Of a stretch of DNA of 56,236 nt, positions 33,958-42,462 are shown piece by piece. This DNA comes from Aeribacillus composti. GTDB lineage: Bacteria > Bacillota > Bacilli > Bacillales > Aeribacillaceae. The stretch lies in NCBI RefSeq assembly GCF_007827555.1, contig NZ_VISS01000028.1, positions 1 to 56,236 of the forward strand. The letters are read 5' to 3'. How positions within the stretch are numbered: position 1 is the stretch's first letter; each line of letters opens with the position of its first letter. A program made the position numbers and the translations under genes. Under the pieces are notes generated by a model that ran no database searches, was not told the origin of the DNA, and worked only from the letters and a program-made list of their open reading frames with translations.

Positions 33958-35079
33958 TTATTCACCCACTGCTTCTTGCAAATGAACGTAATGATAATAG
34001 GCGGCGCATGCCCCTTCTGACGACACCATAAGAGCTCCCACAGGATGTTCCGGAGTGCATTCTTTGCCAAACAGCTGGCATTGATGCGGTTTCAATATAC
34101 CTTTTAATACTTGTCCGCAAGGCGCCATTTGCGGATCACTCACACGAGCTCCCTCGACTTGGAAACGAACTTCCGCATCCCACTTGGCGAATTCAGGCCG
34201 CAATTTGAGCGCAGACTGCTGAATAGCCCCAAGTCCCCTCCATTCAAAAAGAGAGCGGACTTCAAAAACTTCTTTCATTACATCAAGTGCAGACATATTT
34301 CCTTCGTAAGGAACGACGCGGCTATATTGATTTTCTACTTCAAACCGCCCCTCGCGCATTTGTTTTACAAGCATGAGGATCGATTGCAGTAAATCGAGCG
34401 GTTCAAAACCGGAGATAATTATCGGTTTTTGGTATTTTTTTGCGATGCTTTCATAAGGACGGGCGCCGATTACAGATGAAACATGACCAGGTCCGATAAA
34501 CCCATCAATGCGCATATCCGGAGAATCCAATATTGCCTGCATTGCCGGTATAATTAGGACGTGATTGGAAAATACAGAGAAATTGGGCACATCCAATTCA
34601 CGTGCGCGCATGAGCGTCAATGCTGTTGATGGGGCGGTAGTTTCAAAGCCAATCGCAAACAGCACAACTTGCCGGTCAGGATTCTTCATCGCTATGTTTA
34701 AAGCATCTAAAGGGGAGTACACCATACGTATATCAGCCCCTTTAGCTTTTAGTTCGAGAGGCGTTCCATGTTTCCCGGGAACGCGCATTACATCACCGAA
34801 TGCGGTAAAAATGACGTCCTGCTGCTTGGCAATCGAAAGTCCATTGTCCATACGTCCCATTGGAAGAATACAGACAGGGCATCCCGGTCCATGGACAAGC
34901 TCAATGTTTTCAGGCAGCAGATTCTGCAATCCAAATCGAAAAATCGAAAAGGTATGTCCTCCGCAAACCTCCATAAAACGATAGTGATAATCTGGATCGA
35001 CGTGGCGGTGGATTTCTTCCGATATTTTGCGGATTAATTCCGGATTGCGAAACTCGTCAACATATTTCATCGTCGTCAT
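33958..35079 (-). CDS. hypD: Hydrogenase maturation scaffold for Fe(CN)2CO assembly
   Basis: This 373-residue protein carries the HypD signatures MEVCGGHTFSIFRFG, HGPGCPVCILP and FAIGFETTAPSTALTL, and a C-terminal 4Fe-4S region (CGQVLKGILKPHQC, then CTPEHPVGALMVSSEGACAAYY). It binds iron with HypC and accepts cyanide from HypE, delivering the Fe(CN)2CO unit to the large subunit. The gene is preceded by TTAGGAGGTG and lies 131 bases after hypC. Confidence 0.95.
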   Translation of the reverse strand: MTTMKYVDEFRNPELIRKISEEIHRHVDPDYHYRFMEVCGGHTFSIFRFGLQNLLPENIELVHGPGCPVCILPMGRMDNGLSIAKQQDVIFTAFGDVMRVPGKHGTPLELKAKGADIRMVYSPLDALNIAMKNPDRQVVLFAIGFETTAPSTALTLMRARELDVPNFSVFSNHVLIIPAMQAILDSPDMRIDGFIGPGHVSSVIGARPYESIAKKYQKPIIISGFEPLDLLQSILMLVKQMREGRFEVENQYSRVVPYEGNMSALDVMKEVFEVRSLFEWRGLGAIQQSALKLRPEFAKWDAEVRFQVEGARVSDPQMAPCGQVLKGILKPHQCQLFGKECTPEHPVGALMVSSEGACAAYYHYVHLQEAVGE

Positions 35080-35210
35080 TAAACTGCACCTCCTAAAATT
35101 AGATCAACAACGACTGCCTGCATGCATATCGTCTTTTTCGGAACGGGTTATGATTGACCAATCATATGCCTTTTGTTGCCTTAAGTCTCCAGCGCTGTGT
35201 ATTAACATGT

Positions 35211-35492
35211 TTAAACTTTTTCGTTATCAAATTGGTAACCTTGTACTTCCTCGATCGCTTCATCCGATTCATTTAACATGCTTAGCAAATTCAATTGTTC
35301 ATTTGCTTGTTCTTCACTGATTTTGCTCATCGCAAATCCCACATGAATAAGCACCCAATCTCCAAGAAGGAGATGTTCATTTTTTAATAAGTCAATGTTA
35401 ATTTTGCGGCGCACACCGCAGACATTCACCACAGCATAATGGCGGTCACCATCTAACATTTCTACAATTTGGCCTGGAATAGCTAAACACAT
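35211..35492 (-). CDS. hypC: Hydrogenase maturation chaperone
   Basis: This 93-residue protein begins MCLAIPGQIVEM, the family start in which Cys2 is the iron ligand. It contains VNVCGVRRKINIDLL and GDWVLIHVGFAMSKI, all typical of HypC. It ends in a 20-residue tail beyond the usual length (DEAIEEVQGYQFDN). GGGGGAG (35502-35508, minus strand) sets this start; the frame is open nine codons further up. It lies after the NHL-repeat gene and before hypD. Confidence 0.92.
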   Translation of the reverse strand: MCLAIPGQIVEMLDGDRHYAVVNVCGVRRKINIDLLKNEHLLLGDWVLIHVGFAMSKISEEQANEQLNLLSMLNESDEAIEEVQGYQFDNEKV

Positions 35493-35619
35493 GGATGAAT
35501 CGCTCCCCCCGATTTGCAATAAATATGAAAATTTAGATATTTTATTGTCCGTAAAGAAAACTAGAAGTTCATTCGAACACTAAAACACTGAAACTTTTGT
35601 TAGAGATTCTTTAGAACAA

Positions 35620-36720
35620 TCATGTAAATTCAAGGCGCCAAATGATGACGCGGTTATTTCCTGAATCAGCAATTGCCAGACGATTTTGATGACACCAAAT
35701 CCCGTACGGCCAGCAAAGTGAATCCCTTGTTACGGCTTTCCAGCGATTTTCTCCCATTCCTTCGAAATCTGCTTGGCCAATAACATACGAAGCAGGATGA
35801 TACGCTCCTTTTCGCGGCGACTCAGTAAAAAGAAGGATGCGGTTGTTTGCCGTGTCAGCCACCGCTAGCAAATTGTCGTATTGTGCGATCCCGTAAGGAA
35901 ACCGGAAGCGCCGGGGTCCTTGCGGTACATGGGGAAGTTCAAATGACTGAGTAAAATCTTGTTGACCGAGAACTAACTCAGCTGGGCGGTCCGTCTCTGG
36001 AGGCGGCGTATAACCAAGAATGCGGTGATTGCCCGCATCGGCAACGTATAACGTATTTCCGTCGCCGGCAAGAGCGTGAGGCCAGCGATACGTATCCGTT
36101 CCTACGCCTTTTCCCCTATTCTCACTGTTTACATAACCATTCGGTTGACCAAGAATGACATCAGGAACACGCCCATCTTCCGGTAAACCTTTCCATCCCA
36201 AAACTCGGCGATTCCCCGTATCCGCTACGTAAAACCATTCATCAATGTATGCAAAATTATATGGCCAATAAAATCCAGTCGGACTAACTTTTCCTCCTCG
36301 ATTCGGGGATGTCCCTGACAGATCCTCTTGTCCCAAGACATAATCGGGAGGCTGGTTATTTATTTTCGGCAATGTTTCCCAAATGAGCAGACGATGGTGC
36401 CAAGCATCTGCGACAAATAGCTTTCCTTCAATGACCGCAACGCCAGTTGGGAGATGAAACAGCTTTGGTCCTTCTGTTTCAAAATCAGGCTGACCTAACA
36501 CGATGTCAGCTGGCGCATGATCATTTTCCGGCCAACTGTACCAAATGAGTACGCGATGGTTGCCGCTGTCGGCCGCCACTACAATATCATCGTCTACATA
36601 CACTCCCCTTGGTGCATAAAGATGAATCCTGTTTGGATGGGCAGGGGGCAGCACAAGACCGCCTGGGGCCGGTCCCCCTAACCACCGTTCGGGATATGCG
36701 GTTAACTTAATCGTATCCAT
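35620..36720 (-). CDS. NHL-repeat beta-propeller protein of the hydrogenase operon
   Basis: This 366-residue protein is built from six similar blades with recurring patterns such as ADSGNHRVLIW, ADAWHHRLLIW, ADTGNRRVLGW, ADAGNHRILGY and ADTANNRILLF, each followed by ...VLGQPDF or the like. It has no signal peptide. Beta-propeller NHL proteins accompany group 2a and 1h hydrogenases in several lineages; their role is not defined, and binding to the structural or redox partners is plausible. The gene overlaps the NifU-Rieske gene by 19 bases, so it belongs to the same message. Confidence 0.85.
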   Translation of the reverse strand: MDTIKLTAYPERWLGGPAPGGLVLPPAHPNRIHLYAPRGVYVDDDIVVAADSGNHRVLIWYSWPENDHAPADIVLGQPDFETEGPKLFHLPTGVAVIEGKLFVADAWHHRLLIWETLPKINNQPPDYVLGQEDLSGTSPNRGGKVSPTGFYWPYNFAYIDEWFYVADTGNRRVLGWKGLPEDGRVPDVILGQPNGYVNSENRGKGVGTDTYRWPHALAGDGNTLYVADAGNHRILGYTPPPETDRPAELVLGQQDFTQSFELPHVPQGPRRFRFPYGIAQYDNLLAVADTANNRILLFTESPRKGAYHPASYVIGQADFEGMGENRWKAVTRDSLCWPYGIWCHQNRLAIADSGNNRVIIWRLEFT

Positions 36721-37553
36721 ATTTTTTCATCCTCTACCCGAACTGGAAAGGGTTCTAGCTGCACGTGAGGTGCCGTCATGCATTCCCCGGTGGATAAATC
36801 AAAACGGAAGCCGTGCCATGGACAAGTAATAATAGAGTTGTCCACCAGTCCTCCGTCAAGAGACATCCCCATATGAGGGCATTGATTGCGAAATGCCATT
36901 ACTTTTCCTTCTAAGCGAACCAGCAAAACATCGAGCTCCTCATGCGAAAAGCGAACAGGACTCCCTTCTTCCAGTTCCGAAGCGGATGGACCTTGCACCC
37001 ATCCGTTTTGTTCTAAATTTCCAGTATCATTCATAGCGTGAAATGGCATGTAGCCGGAGGTCACTTCCTCTTCGACCATGACAACATGTTCAATTTCTGG
37101 AACGCGGGCTTTAATTGCTTCCTCAATCCCATTTTTCAACGTCATAGCGGATAGCGAGCAACCGGAACAAGCTCCTTGAAGGCGGACATAAACTGTATTT
37201 CCTTCCACTTTAACTAGCTCCACGCCACCTCCGTGGGAACGCATATAAGGACGCACTTCTTCTAACGCGGCGGCGGTACGGGTAAATAAATCTTGTTTAA
37301 TGATTCCGTGCATCAAAAACATCGCATAAATAGAAGGGTCTTCTGCAGCTTTCAACAGCAATTCTTTTCCCGCCTCCGTTTCACGAAACGTGCGAACGAG
37401 TTTTCTAAGAGCATGTTCGTGAAAGGCTTCAATGGCTTTTTTCAATTCCATTGCTTTCATCCGAGCGTCTTCTGGCAGACCCTTTATCGAGTCCAGCACG
37501 CGATCCACCCGTCCAGCCAAAGCTTGAAAATCCTCTTCCTGCTGAACTTTCAT
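36702..37553 (-). CDS. NifU-like and Rieske-domain fusion protein
   Basis: The 283-residue protein has an N-terminal helical part, a NifU C-terminal-type domain with LQGACSGCSLSAMTLKNGIEE (Cys pair in CSGC, about residues 130-133), and a C-terminal Rieske domain (FRNQCPHMGMSLDGG, then CPWHGFRFDLSTGEC) with the complete 2-Cys/2-His ligand set. It could act as a redox carrier next to the hydrogenase or in cluster delivery. In Huc-type operons such iron-sulfur proteins are common and are candidates for the electron acceptor. The start at 37553 follows GGAGGTGA (37562-37569), overlapping the preceding gene's end. Confidence 0.85.
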   Translation of the reverse strand: MKVQQEEDFQALAGRVDRVLDSIKGLPEDARMKAMELKKAIEAFHEHALRKLVRTFRETEAGKELLLKAAEDPSIYAMFLMHGIIKQDLFTRTAAALEEVRPYMRSHGGGVELVKVEGNTVYVRLQGACSGCSLSAMTLKNGIEEAIKARVPEIEHVVMVEEEVTSGYMPFHAMNDTGNLEQNGWVQGPSASELEEGSPVRFSHEELDVLLVRLEGKVMAFRNQCPHMGMSLDGGLVDNSIITCPWHGFRFDLSTGECMTAPHVQLEPFPVRVEDEKIWIRLS

Positions 37554-37555
37554 GA

Positions 37556-37933
37556 TCACTCACCTCCAAAAGCCAATGTTTGCTCCAGAGCTTCTTCGGT
37601 TTTCCGATATAATAAAGCGGCAAATGTTTGTTTGGCCATCTCCTGCAGCATTTCTTCAACCGTATTACGGTCAACAATGTTAATAAAATCATTGACGCGA
37701 TGATTGGCTAAAGCCTGCAAAATGAGGCAAGAGCCCGCTGGATTATCAAGAAGGGCATCGCGAAAGAAAGCGTCCACAAATTCGTTCAGCCAAATTCCCT
37801 CACTTTGAGGATTTGCGCGAAGCCGTTCCAGAGCTTTTTGAGCTCCTTCATTGCGCTGGATGATACGTTCACAAAAGCGGTCAACCGCCATACCCAACAA
37901 AAGATTAAAATATTGCTGTTCGTGGGGATTCAT
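37556..37933 (-). CDS. Conserved helical protein of the hydrogenase operon, unknown
   Basis: This 125-residue protein is probably all helical and soluble, rich in Glu, Arg and Leu (EQQYFNLLLGMAVDRFCERI). It has single cysteines but no CxxC motif. No family is recognised. Its stop codon lies next to the NifU-Rieske start and it follows the TPR gene by about 26 bases behind GGAAGG, so it is part of the operon. An accessory role in assembly is inferred only from its position. Confidence 0.7.
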   Translation of the reverse strand: MNPHEQQYFNLLLGMAVDRFCERIIQRNEGAQKALERLRANPQSEGIWLNEFVDAFFRDALLDNPAGSCLILQALANHRVNDFINIVDRNTVEEMLQEMAKQTFAALLYRKTEEALEQTLAFGGE

Positions 37934-37959
37934 GCAATCCTTCCTCTCTTTCGCACATT

Positions 37960-39183
37960 TTACTGTTCCATTTTTTCATTGACTGCTGCTTGCTTCCGCT
38001 TAAGGGCAATTTCCGCTAATACGTCTTCGATGGCACTCGCTGCCTCATGCTCTCCATATTTACGAAACAATTGACTGGCCTCTTCCAACCGAGGTACCGC
38101 TCGGGAAAACGCACCTAGATGTGCCAACGCATTCCCTTGATTAGCTAAAACGCGGGCATATGCTATTGGATCGTCTTTAGAGCGGCGTACTTCGAGCACA
38201 TCTTCATAAAGAGCTACTGCTTCCCAAAGATTATCTTCAAGATGAGAGGATTTTACATGTTGCAGCGCATTGGCTAGATTGACCGTGGCGCTTGCCCAAA
38301 GCTCAGGGTGTTTATCTTTTTTAAAAATGCGTAAAGACTCTCTTAATGACTGGATCGCTGTCGCTGTGCGCAAATAGGCGCTGCGGTCTAAAGACGGAAT
38401 GGCTAAATACGCTAAAGCAAGATTCATATGAACGGTAGCATACTCTTCTGGATAAGTGTCTTTCCGATATACTTTTAGTGCTTCATGATAACATCTGACT
38501 GCTTCTAGAAGAGAACCTTTCCGTCCATCCGCGCCAGTTTGATGTACTGTGCCTAATTGAAACCACAGTTCAGCCCTTGCTTCCTGAAAGGAAGACGTTT
38601 CTAAAAGAGAGAGGGCTTTCCGGTATCCTTCTACTGTCTCCTTCCCGCGATCACCAAGCATTTGTTTTGTCGCCGCATATTCCGCGTAAAGCCGAGCGGA
38701 AAAAACAGGTGACACGTTTTCTACTGTAGCGGCGGCTTCGGAAAGAAGCGAAAGCCCAGTCGGCCAATCCTTTTGTTGAAACGCGTCGTACGCTTGAGTC
38801 GCCAATAAAAACGCCCGTATTTCTCCTGACGCATCGCCAAGCGGTGGGGGAGTTTCAAACAGTTTCAGGCGCCACGCCGCTGCATCCAAAAGCAAGGAGA
38901 AATCGTCTGGGAGCACTTCTTTGGCTAAAGTGTATGTATATGTTTGTGGATCTAAAATAAATCGGTTATAAGCAGCTTCCGGTCCTTCCGGCAATAATGT
39001 TAGCACCTCGTCTTCGCTTTTTCCCTCAATCGCCGCAGCAAAAAAACGCCAGTTCTCCGGCCAACGATCAGGAAAATGTCCGCGGAGAAGAAGGGATATG
39101 AATTGATCTGCATTTGGAACAGGTGGTAGAAGAAAAAAACCTGCCGCTCCAGGAAAAACACCGATTGGCTGTGGCTGCAGCAC
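37960..39183 (-). CDS. Tetratricopeptide-repeat protein of the hydrogenase operon
   Basis: This 407-residue protein has an N-terminal globular region (residues 1-120) followed by TPR-like helical repeats with segments such as YATVHMNLALAYLAIP, ELWASATVNLANALQ, and IAYARVLANQGNALAHLG. It is likely a cytoplasmic scaffold that binds partners, probably hydrogenase subunits or maturation factors. TPR proteins occur at this position in other group 2a loci. I place the start at GTG 39183, right behind AAAGGGGGAA (39188-39197), rather than at an ATG 44 codons upstream which lacks a site. About 210 bases without a gene separate it from the preceding gene. Confidence 0.78.
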   Translation of the reverse strand: MLQPQPIGVFPGAAGFFLLPPVPNADQFISLLLRGHFPDRWPENWRFFAAAIEGKSEDEVLTLLPEGPEAAYNRFILDPQTYTYTLAKEVLPDDFSLLLDAAAWRLKLFETPPPLGDASGEIRAFLLATQAYDAFQQKDWPTGLSLLSEAAATVENVSPVFSARLYAEYAATKQMLGDRGKETVEGYRKALSLLETSSFQEARAELWFQLGTVHQTGADGRKGSLLEAVRCYHEALKVYRKDTYPEEYATVHMNLALAYLAIPSLDRSAYLRTATAIQSLRESLRIFKKDKHPELWASATVNLANALQHVKSSHLEDNLWEAVALYEDVLEVRRSKDDPIAYARVLANQGNALAHLGAFSRAVPRLEEASQLFRKYGEHEAASAIEDVLAEIALKRKQAAVNEKMEQ

Positions 39184-39396
39184 TGTTATTCCCCCTTTTA
39201 AAAACTGTAATTGGAAAAACAACGAAACCTCTAAATAACTAAGATCGGCATGTTCTAACGTACTAACGATTATTGTGCAATTACTCACTCTCGTTTCATT
39301 TAGTATGGATATCATCTTATCGTCCTGTCGGCCAGGTCCAAAACTGTTTCTTCATCATGACCATTCAAGTCAAGGGATGAAGCGGCTTATATACTT

Positions 39397-39699
39397 TTAC
39401 TTCTCCGACATCGCACAGGAACAAAAAAGTGGCATGCGAAGCGCTCCATATCGTTCATCCCATACAGCGTCACGAATTCCCGGCTGCACACCTTCAGGCA
39501 AAATTTCTTGGACAAACATGCTTCGATCTCCACGAGAATTGCGCAGTTTTAACAGCAATCCGCCCGCTCCCAAATGACTTACCGGCATCACCCACAGTTC
39601 TTCGTCACGTATTAAAACGATGGCTGTTCCTGTAGGAAACCGCACCGTTTCTTCGGCGGGAATATGAAGATAGCCAGTTGGTGTCAGTTCAAGCTTCAC
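39397..39699 (-). CDS. Small conserved protein next to the hydrogenase protease, unknown
   Basis: The 100-residue protein is beta-rich (KLELTPTGYLHIPAEETVRF at the start; AIVLIRDEELWVMPVSHL) without recognised motifs. Two cysteines lie near its C-terminus (FCSCAMSE). It overlaps the protease gene by 11 bases and is thus translationally coupled to it. Function is unknown; its position suggests a role in maturation or assembly of the hydrogenase. Confidence 0.65.
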   Translation of the reverse strand: MKLELTPTGYLHIPAEETVRFPTGTAIVLIRDEELWVMPVSHLGAGGLLLKLRNSRGDRSMFVQEILPEGVQPGIRDAVWDERYGALRMPLFCSCAMSEK

Positions 39700-40159
39700 T
39701 TTTTTTCCCTCCTAAGCGCTGAAGCAGCTCATCCGCTAAACGATCTAAGGCATTGTCCACCGTTCGAGACAATCCAAATCCGTACGATATGTTTTCGGCT
39801 TCGATCAGGAAAACGGTCACTTTCTTCGGGAAGCGGCTTTTTAAAAGCCATCGGCCTAAGGCAATCGCATGATCCCAGCGGAAATCGTGAAGATTAACAT
39901 CTTTTAGCGGAGGAGTTTCCACCTCTTCACCTGGAATTTCAAAAATCGTGCCCGGTTCATCTCCTGATTTACAGGCATCTACTAGAATCAGCTCCTCTGC
40001 ATCCCCGATTTGAAAAGCTACATCCATGCCAGCAGTTCCGCCATCAGCCAAACGGACTCCCGGTGGGACCCCATGTTCCCACAATTTGCGGATCAACATG
40101 GGTCCCGCCCCATCATCACTTCGCAGCAAATTGCCACATCCAATAATCATAACGTTCAT
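39689..40159 (-). CDS. Hydrogenase maturation endopeptidase
   Basis: This 156-residue HyaD/HupD/HybD-type protease has IIGCGNLLRSDDGAGPML, whose Asp is a nickel ligand, then LADGGTAGMDV and ILVDACKSGDEPG, and a C-terminal histidine-containing segment (NLHDFRWDHAIALG). It should remove the C-terminal tail of the large subunit encoded just upstream, once nickel is inserted. ATG 40159 is behind AAGGAGGAA (40168-40176). About 150 bases separate it from the large-subunit gene. Confidence 0.9.
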   Translation of the reverse strand: MNVMIIGCGNLLRSDDGAGPMLIRKLWEHGVPPGVRLADGGTAGMDVAFQIGDAEELILVDACKSGDEPGTIFEIPGEEVETPPLKDVNLHDFRWDHAIALGRWLLKSRFPKKVTVFLIEAENISYGFGLSRTVDNALDRLADELLQRLGGKKSEA

Positions 40160-40309
40160 ACAAAATTCCTCCTTCTGCAGGCGTACCGTTCCCATTACCA
40201 TTCTTTGTCTGTTTTACTCGACTATTAGTTTTACAGTTGTATATGAAACGTCTGCTGATATGCTTGCACTGCAGAAAAACACGTCACTTAAAGTTGCATA
40301 TTAGAGATA

Positions 40310-41944
40310 TCAGCATATATTTATCACTTTATATTTGGCTAACTCTTTATGCGACTTGGCATCATAAGCATGAACGGTGCAAACAAGGCATGAATCATAG
40401 CTTTGGGCAATATGAGCCAATTCGACCGGATCTTCAGGATTCTTAATAGGTACGCCGATCATCGCTGTTTCGATAGGTCCGCGCTGACCGTGACGATCAC
40501 GCGGTCCAATGTTCCATGCTGTCGGAGTGACGACTTGATAATTTTCAATTTTTCCATCTTTAATTTGAATCCAGTCAGCCAAAGCGCCGCGGGCTGCTTC
40601 TGTAGCTCCGAATCCGCGTCCTTCAGGCAATTCTTTCGGCTTGATGTAAAATTTTTCGTTTAAATCGATTTGCTTCAACCACTTCTTCATGCGCAAATAA
40701 TATTTCGCGGCTTCGTGAAGGCGAGCCAACACACGCACCATCGAACTTGGCCCGATTTCTTTAATCAAGTTCAAAAAGAGAGGATCATAATCTTGCCACT
40801 CCTCAGCACCAGAGCGGCCAGCAATTACTTGGCGGGCCAACGGACCTACCTCCAGAGGAGTTTCTCCGATGCCTGGAATATCATACCGCGGTGCTTTAGC
40901 AAACGTATATTTTCCTTCTTTTTGCCCTTCGATCGGATCCACCGGATCGGTTACTCCTTCAAATGGGTGGTAAGAACCGCTGCCGCGATAGAAAGAATGG
41001 GTATGATCCTCGCGTATCCGTGCTTGATCAAAATCATGGAAATTTTCCCCATCAAATATTCCCGAACGGGAAACCAGCGCTGCGTTGCGTCCTTCAATCG
41101 TCGGATAGCGGTATTGCTGCGGGTTAAAAAAGCTTCCAGTGGCTAAATAGCGGCCCGGCCCCGCTCCGTATTTGTCCAATCCGATTTCCATGCTATAGCG
41201 AATGAATAAGCCAAGATCAGAATTGCGATGTTCCGGCTTCTCATCCAGCCATGCAAGAACATCGTCCCAAGTCTTGTTTTCCAGCCAGCGTTCAGCGGAA
41301 CAACCAAGAAGAACTTTCTCCAGCCAGTTTTCCCGATAATATTCCAAAATCGAGATAGAGCGAGTAATATCGGACAATGTCGGCGAGCTGACAACGCCTC
41401 CCGGAACCATGAAGCTGGAATGCGGCCATTGTCCGCCAAAGATTGCGTAAATTTCCACCGGCTTAGCTGAAACAGTGACGCCAATCTCATAATGCTCTCC
41501 CTCAAAAGGAGCCCAACGGCGAACCACTTCATCGTACAGCTTAGAAGAAGCGTAATGTCGATGAGTTAAACCAATTGCGAACAAAGCATAAAACCAACGC
41601 GGAATGCTTTGAATCGTTTCCGCCGCTTGAGCAATATTGCGGATGAGCGTAGCATTCGGCGGTACTTCCGTCCCCCAAGCCGTATCGAGCGCATAAACTG
41701 CTTTCGTTAGATGGCTGCCGCCGCAAATGCCGCAGATCCGAGGAGTAACAATCAAACCGGCCTGCGGATCTTTTCCTTTTAAAATCATCTCGAAACCGCG
41801 GAACATCGTTGCTTCCGTCCAAGCATCTACAACAACGCCATCATCAATGGCTACTTTTACATCCAAATCTCCTTCTACACGACCGAGGGAATGTACTTTA
41901 ATTTCCAGTTTGTTTGTTTTTACAATAGCCTCTTGCTTTTTCAT
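40310..41944 (-). CDS. hucL: Group 2a (Huc-type) uptake [NiFe]-hydrogenase large subunit
   Basis: The 544-residue catalytic subunit has the L1 motif TPRICGICGGSHLTKA (Cys71, Cys74) and L2 motif SCLVCTVHAYD (Cys519, Cys522, His525), the four cysteine ligands of the NiFe site. The 19 residues after His525 form the tail removed by the protease. The sequence follows the mycobacterial HucL text closely (IFGGQWPHSSFMVPGG; VVTPTAWNIGPRD), which places it in group 2a: oxygen-tolerant, high-affinity hydrogen uptake in characterised members. ATG 41944 is chosen because GAGGTG (41955-41960, minus strand) precedes it. A 500-base repeat region separates it from the small-subunit gene. Confidence 0.93.
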   Translation of the reverse strand: MKKQEAIVKTNKLEIKVHSLGRVEGDLDVKVAIDDGVVVDAWTEATMFRGFEMILKGKDPQAGLIVTPRICGICGGSHLTKAVYALDTAWGTEVPPNATLIRNIAQAAETIQSIPRWFYALFAIGLTHRHYASSKLYDEVVRRWAPFEGEHYEIGVTVSAKPVEIYAIFGGQWPHSSFMVPGGVVSSPTLSDITRSISILEYYRENWLEKVLLGCSAERWLENKTWDDVLAWLDEKPEHRNSDLGLFIRYSMEIGLDKYGAGPGRYLATGSFFNPQQYRYPTIEGRNAALVSRSGIFDGENFHDFDQARIREDHTHSFYRGSGSYHPFEGVTDPVDPIEGQKEGKYTFAKAPRYDIPGIGETPLEVGPLARQVIAGRSGAEEWQDYDPLFLNLIKEIGPSSMVRVLARLHEAAKYYLRMKKWLKQIDLNEKFYIKPKELPEGRGFGATEAARGALADWIQIKDGKIENYQVVTPTAWNIGPRDRHGQRGPIETAMIGVPIKNPEDPVELAHIAQSYDSCLVCTVHAYDAKSHKELAKYKVINIC

Positions 41945-42050
41945 GTTCTTTAGGCACCTCGTTTCTAAAATGGTTTCCATTAAAAGATATCTGAATCACA
42001 GTAAATGGAAATCGTCGATTTCAAACATACAAAATAACTTTCTTCATGCC

Positions 42051-42462
42051 TTTGTGTAGACGAGACGGTCACTTTTTCCGTTAAGCAACATCAACAAACG
42101 GCTTATTCGTGCTTCACCTATGTTCGGTTCCCACTAGATGCTGATGACAAAAGTCGTGATTTTCATTAATGATCATGATCATGGAACAAGCTTCACGTCT
42201 TTGTGTAGATAGTCACTTTTTCCGTTAAGTAAGATCACAAACGGTTTATTGGTGCTTCGCTCATATCCGGTTCCACTTCATCCTGATGACAAAAGTTGCG
42301 AATTTTGTTAATGATCACGGAACAAGCTTCACGTCTTTGTGGAGATGTCACTTTTTCCGTTAAGTAACATCACAAACGGTTTATTGGTGCTTCACTCATA
42401 TCTGATTCCACTTCATCTTGATGACAAAAATCCGAATTTCGTTAATATCACGGAACAAACAT
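42051..42462 (-). repeat. Three diverged tandem direct repeats between the hydrogenase subunit genes
   Basis: Three copies of a ~135-150 bp unit start at 42051, 42200 and 42336 (aligned on TTTGTGtAGA); each contains TCACTTTTTCCGTTAAG, CAAACGGtTTATTgGTGCTTC and GATGACAAAA. A 23-base boundary segment is identical at 42183-42205 and 42319-42341. Each right edge resembles the last codons and stop of the small-subunit gene (tcacggaac at 42448, 42315; tcatggaac at 42179). The array therefore appears to have grown by duplication of the gene's 3' end and flank. It encodes no open protein. Confidence 0.85.

Noticed and set aside
40400-41150. Long open frames on the plus strand opposite the hydrogenase large subunit
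   Set aside because: The minus-strand gene has all NiFe ligands; the opposite frames carry no family text.
42051-42462. Tandem repeats as a CRISPR array
   Set aside because: Units are ~135-150 bp, vary along their whole length and lack distinct spacers; no cas genes are near.
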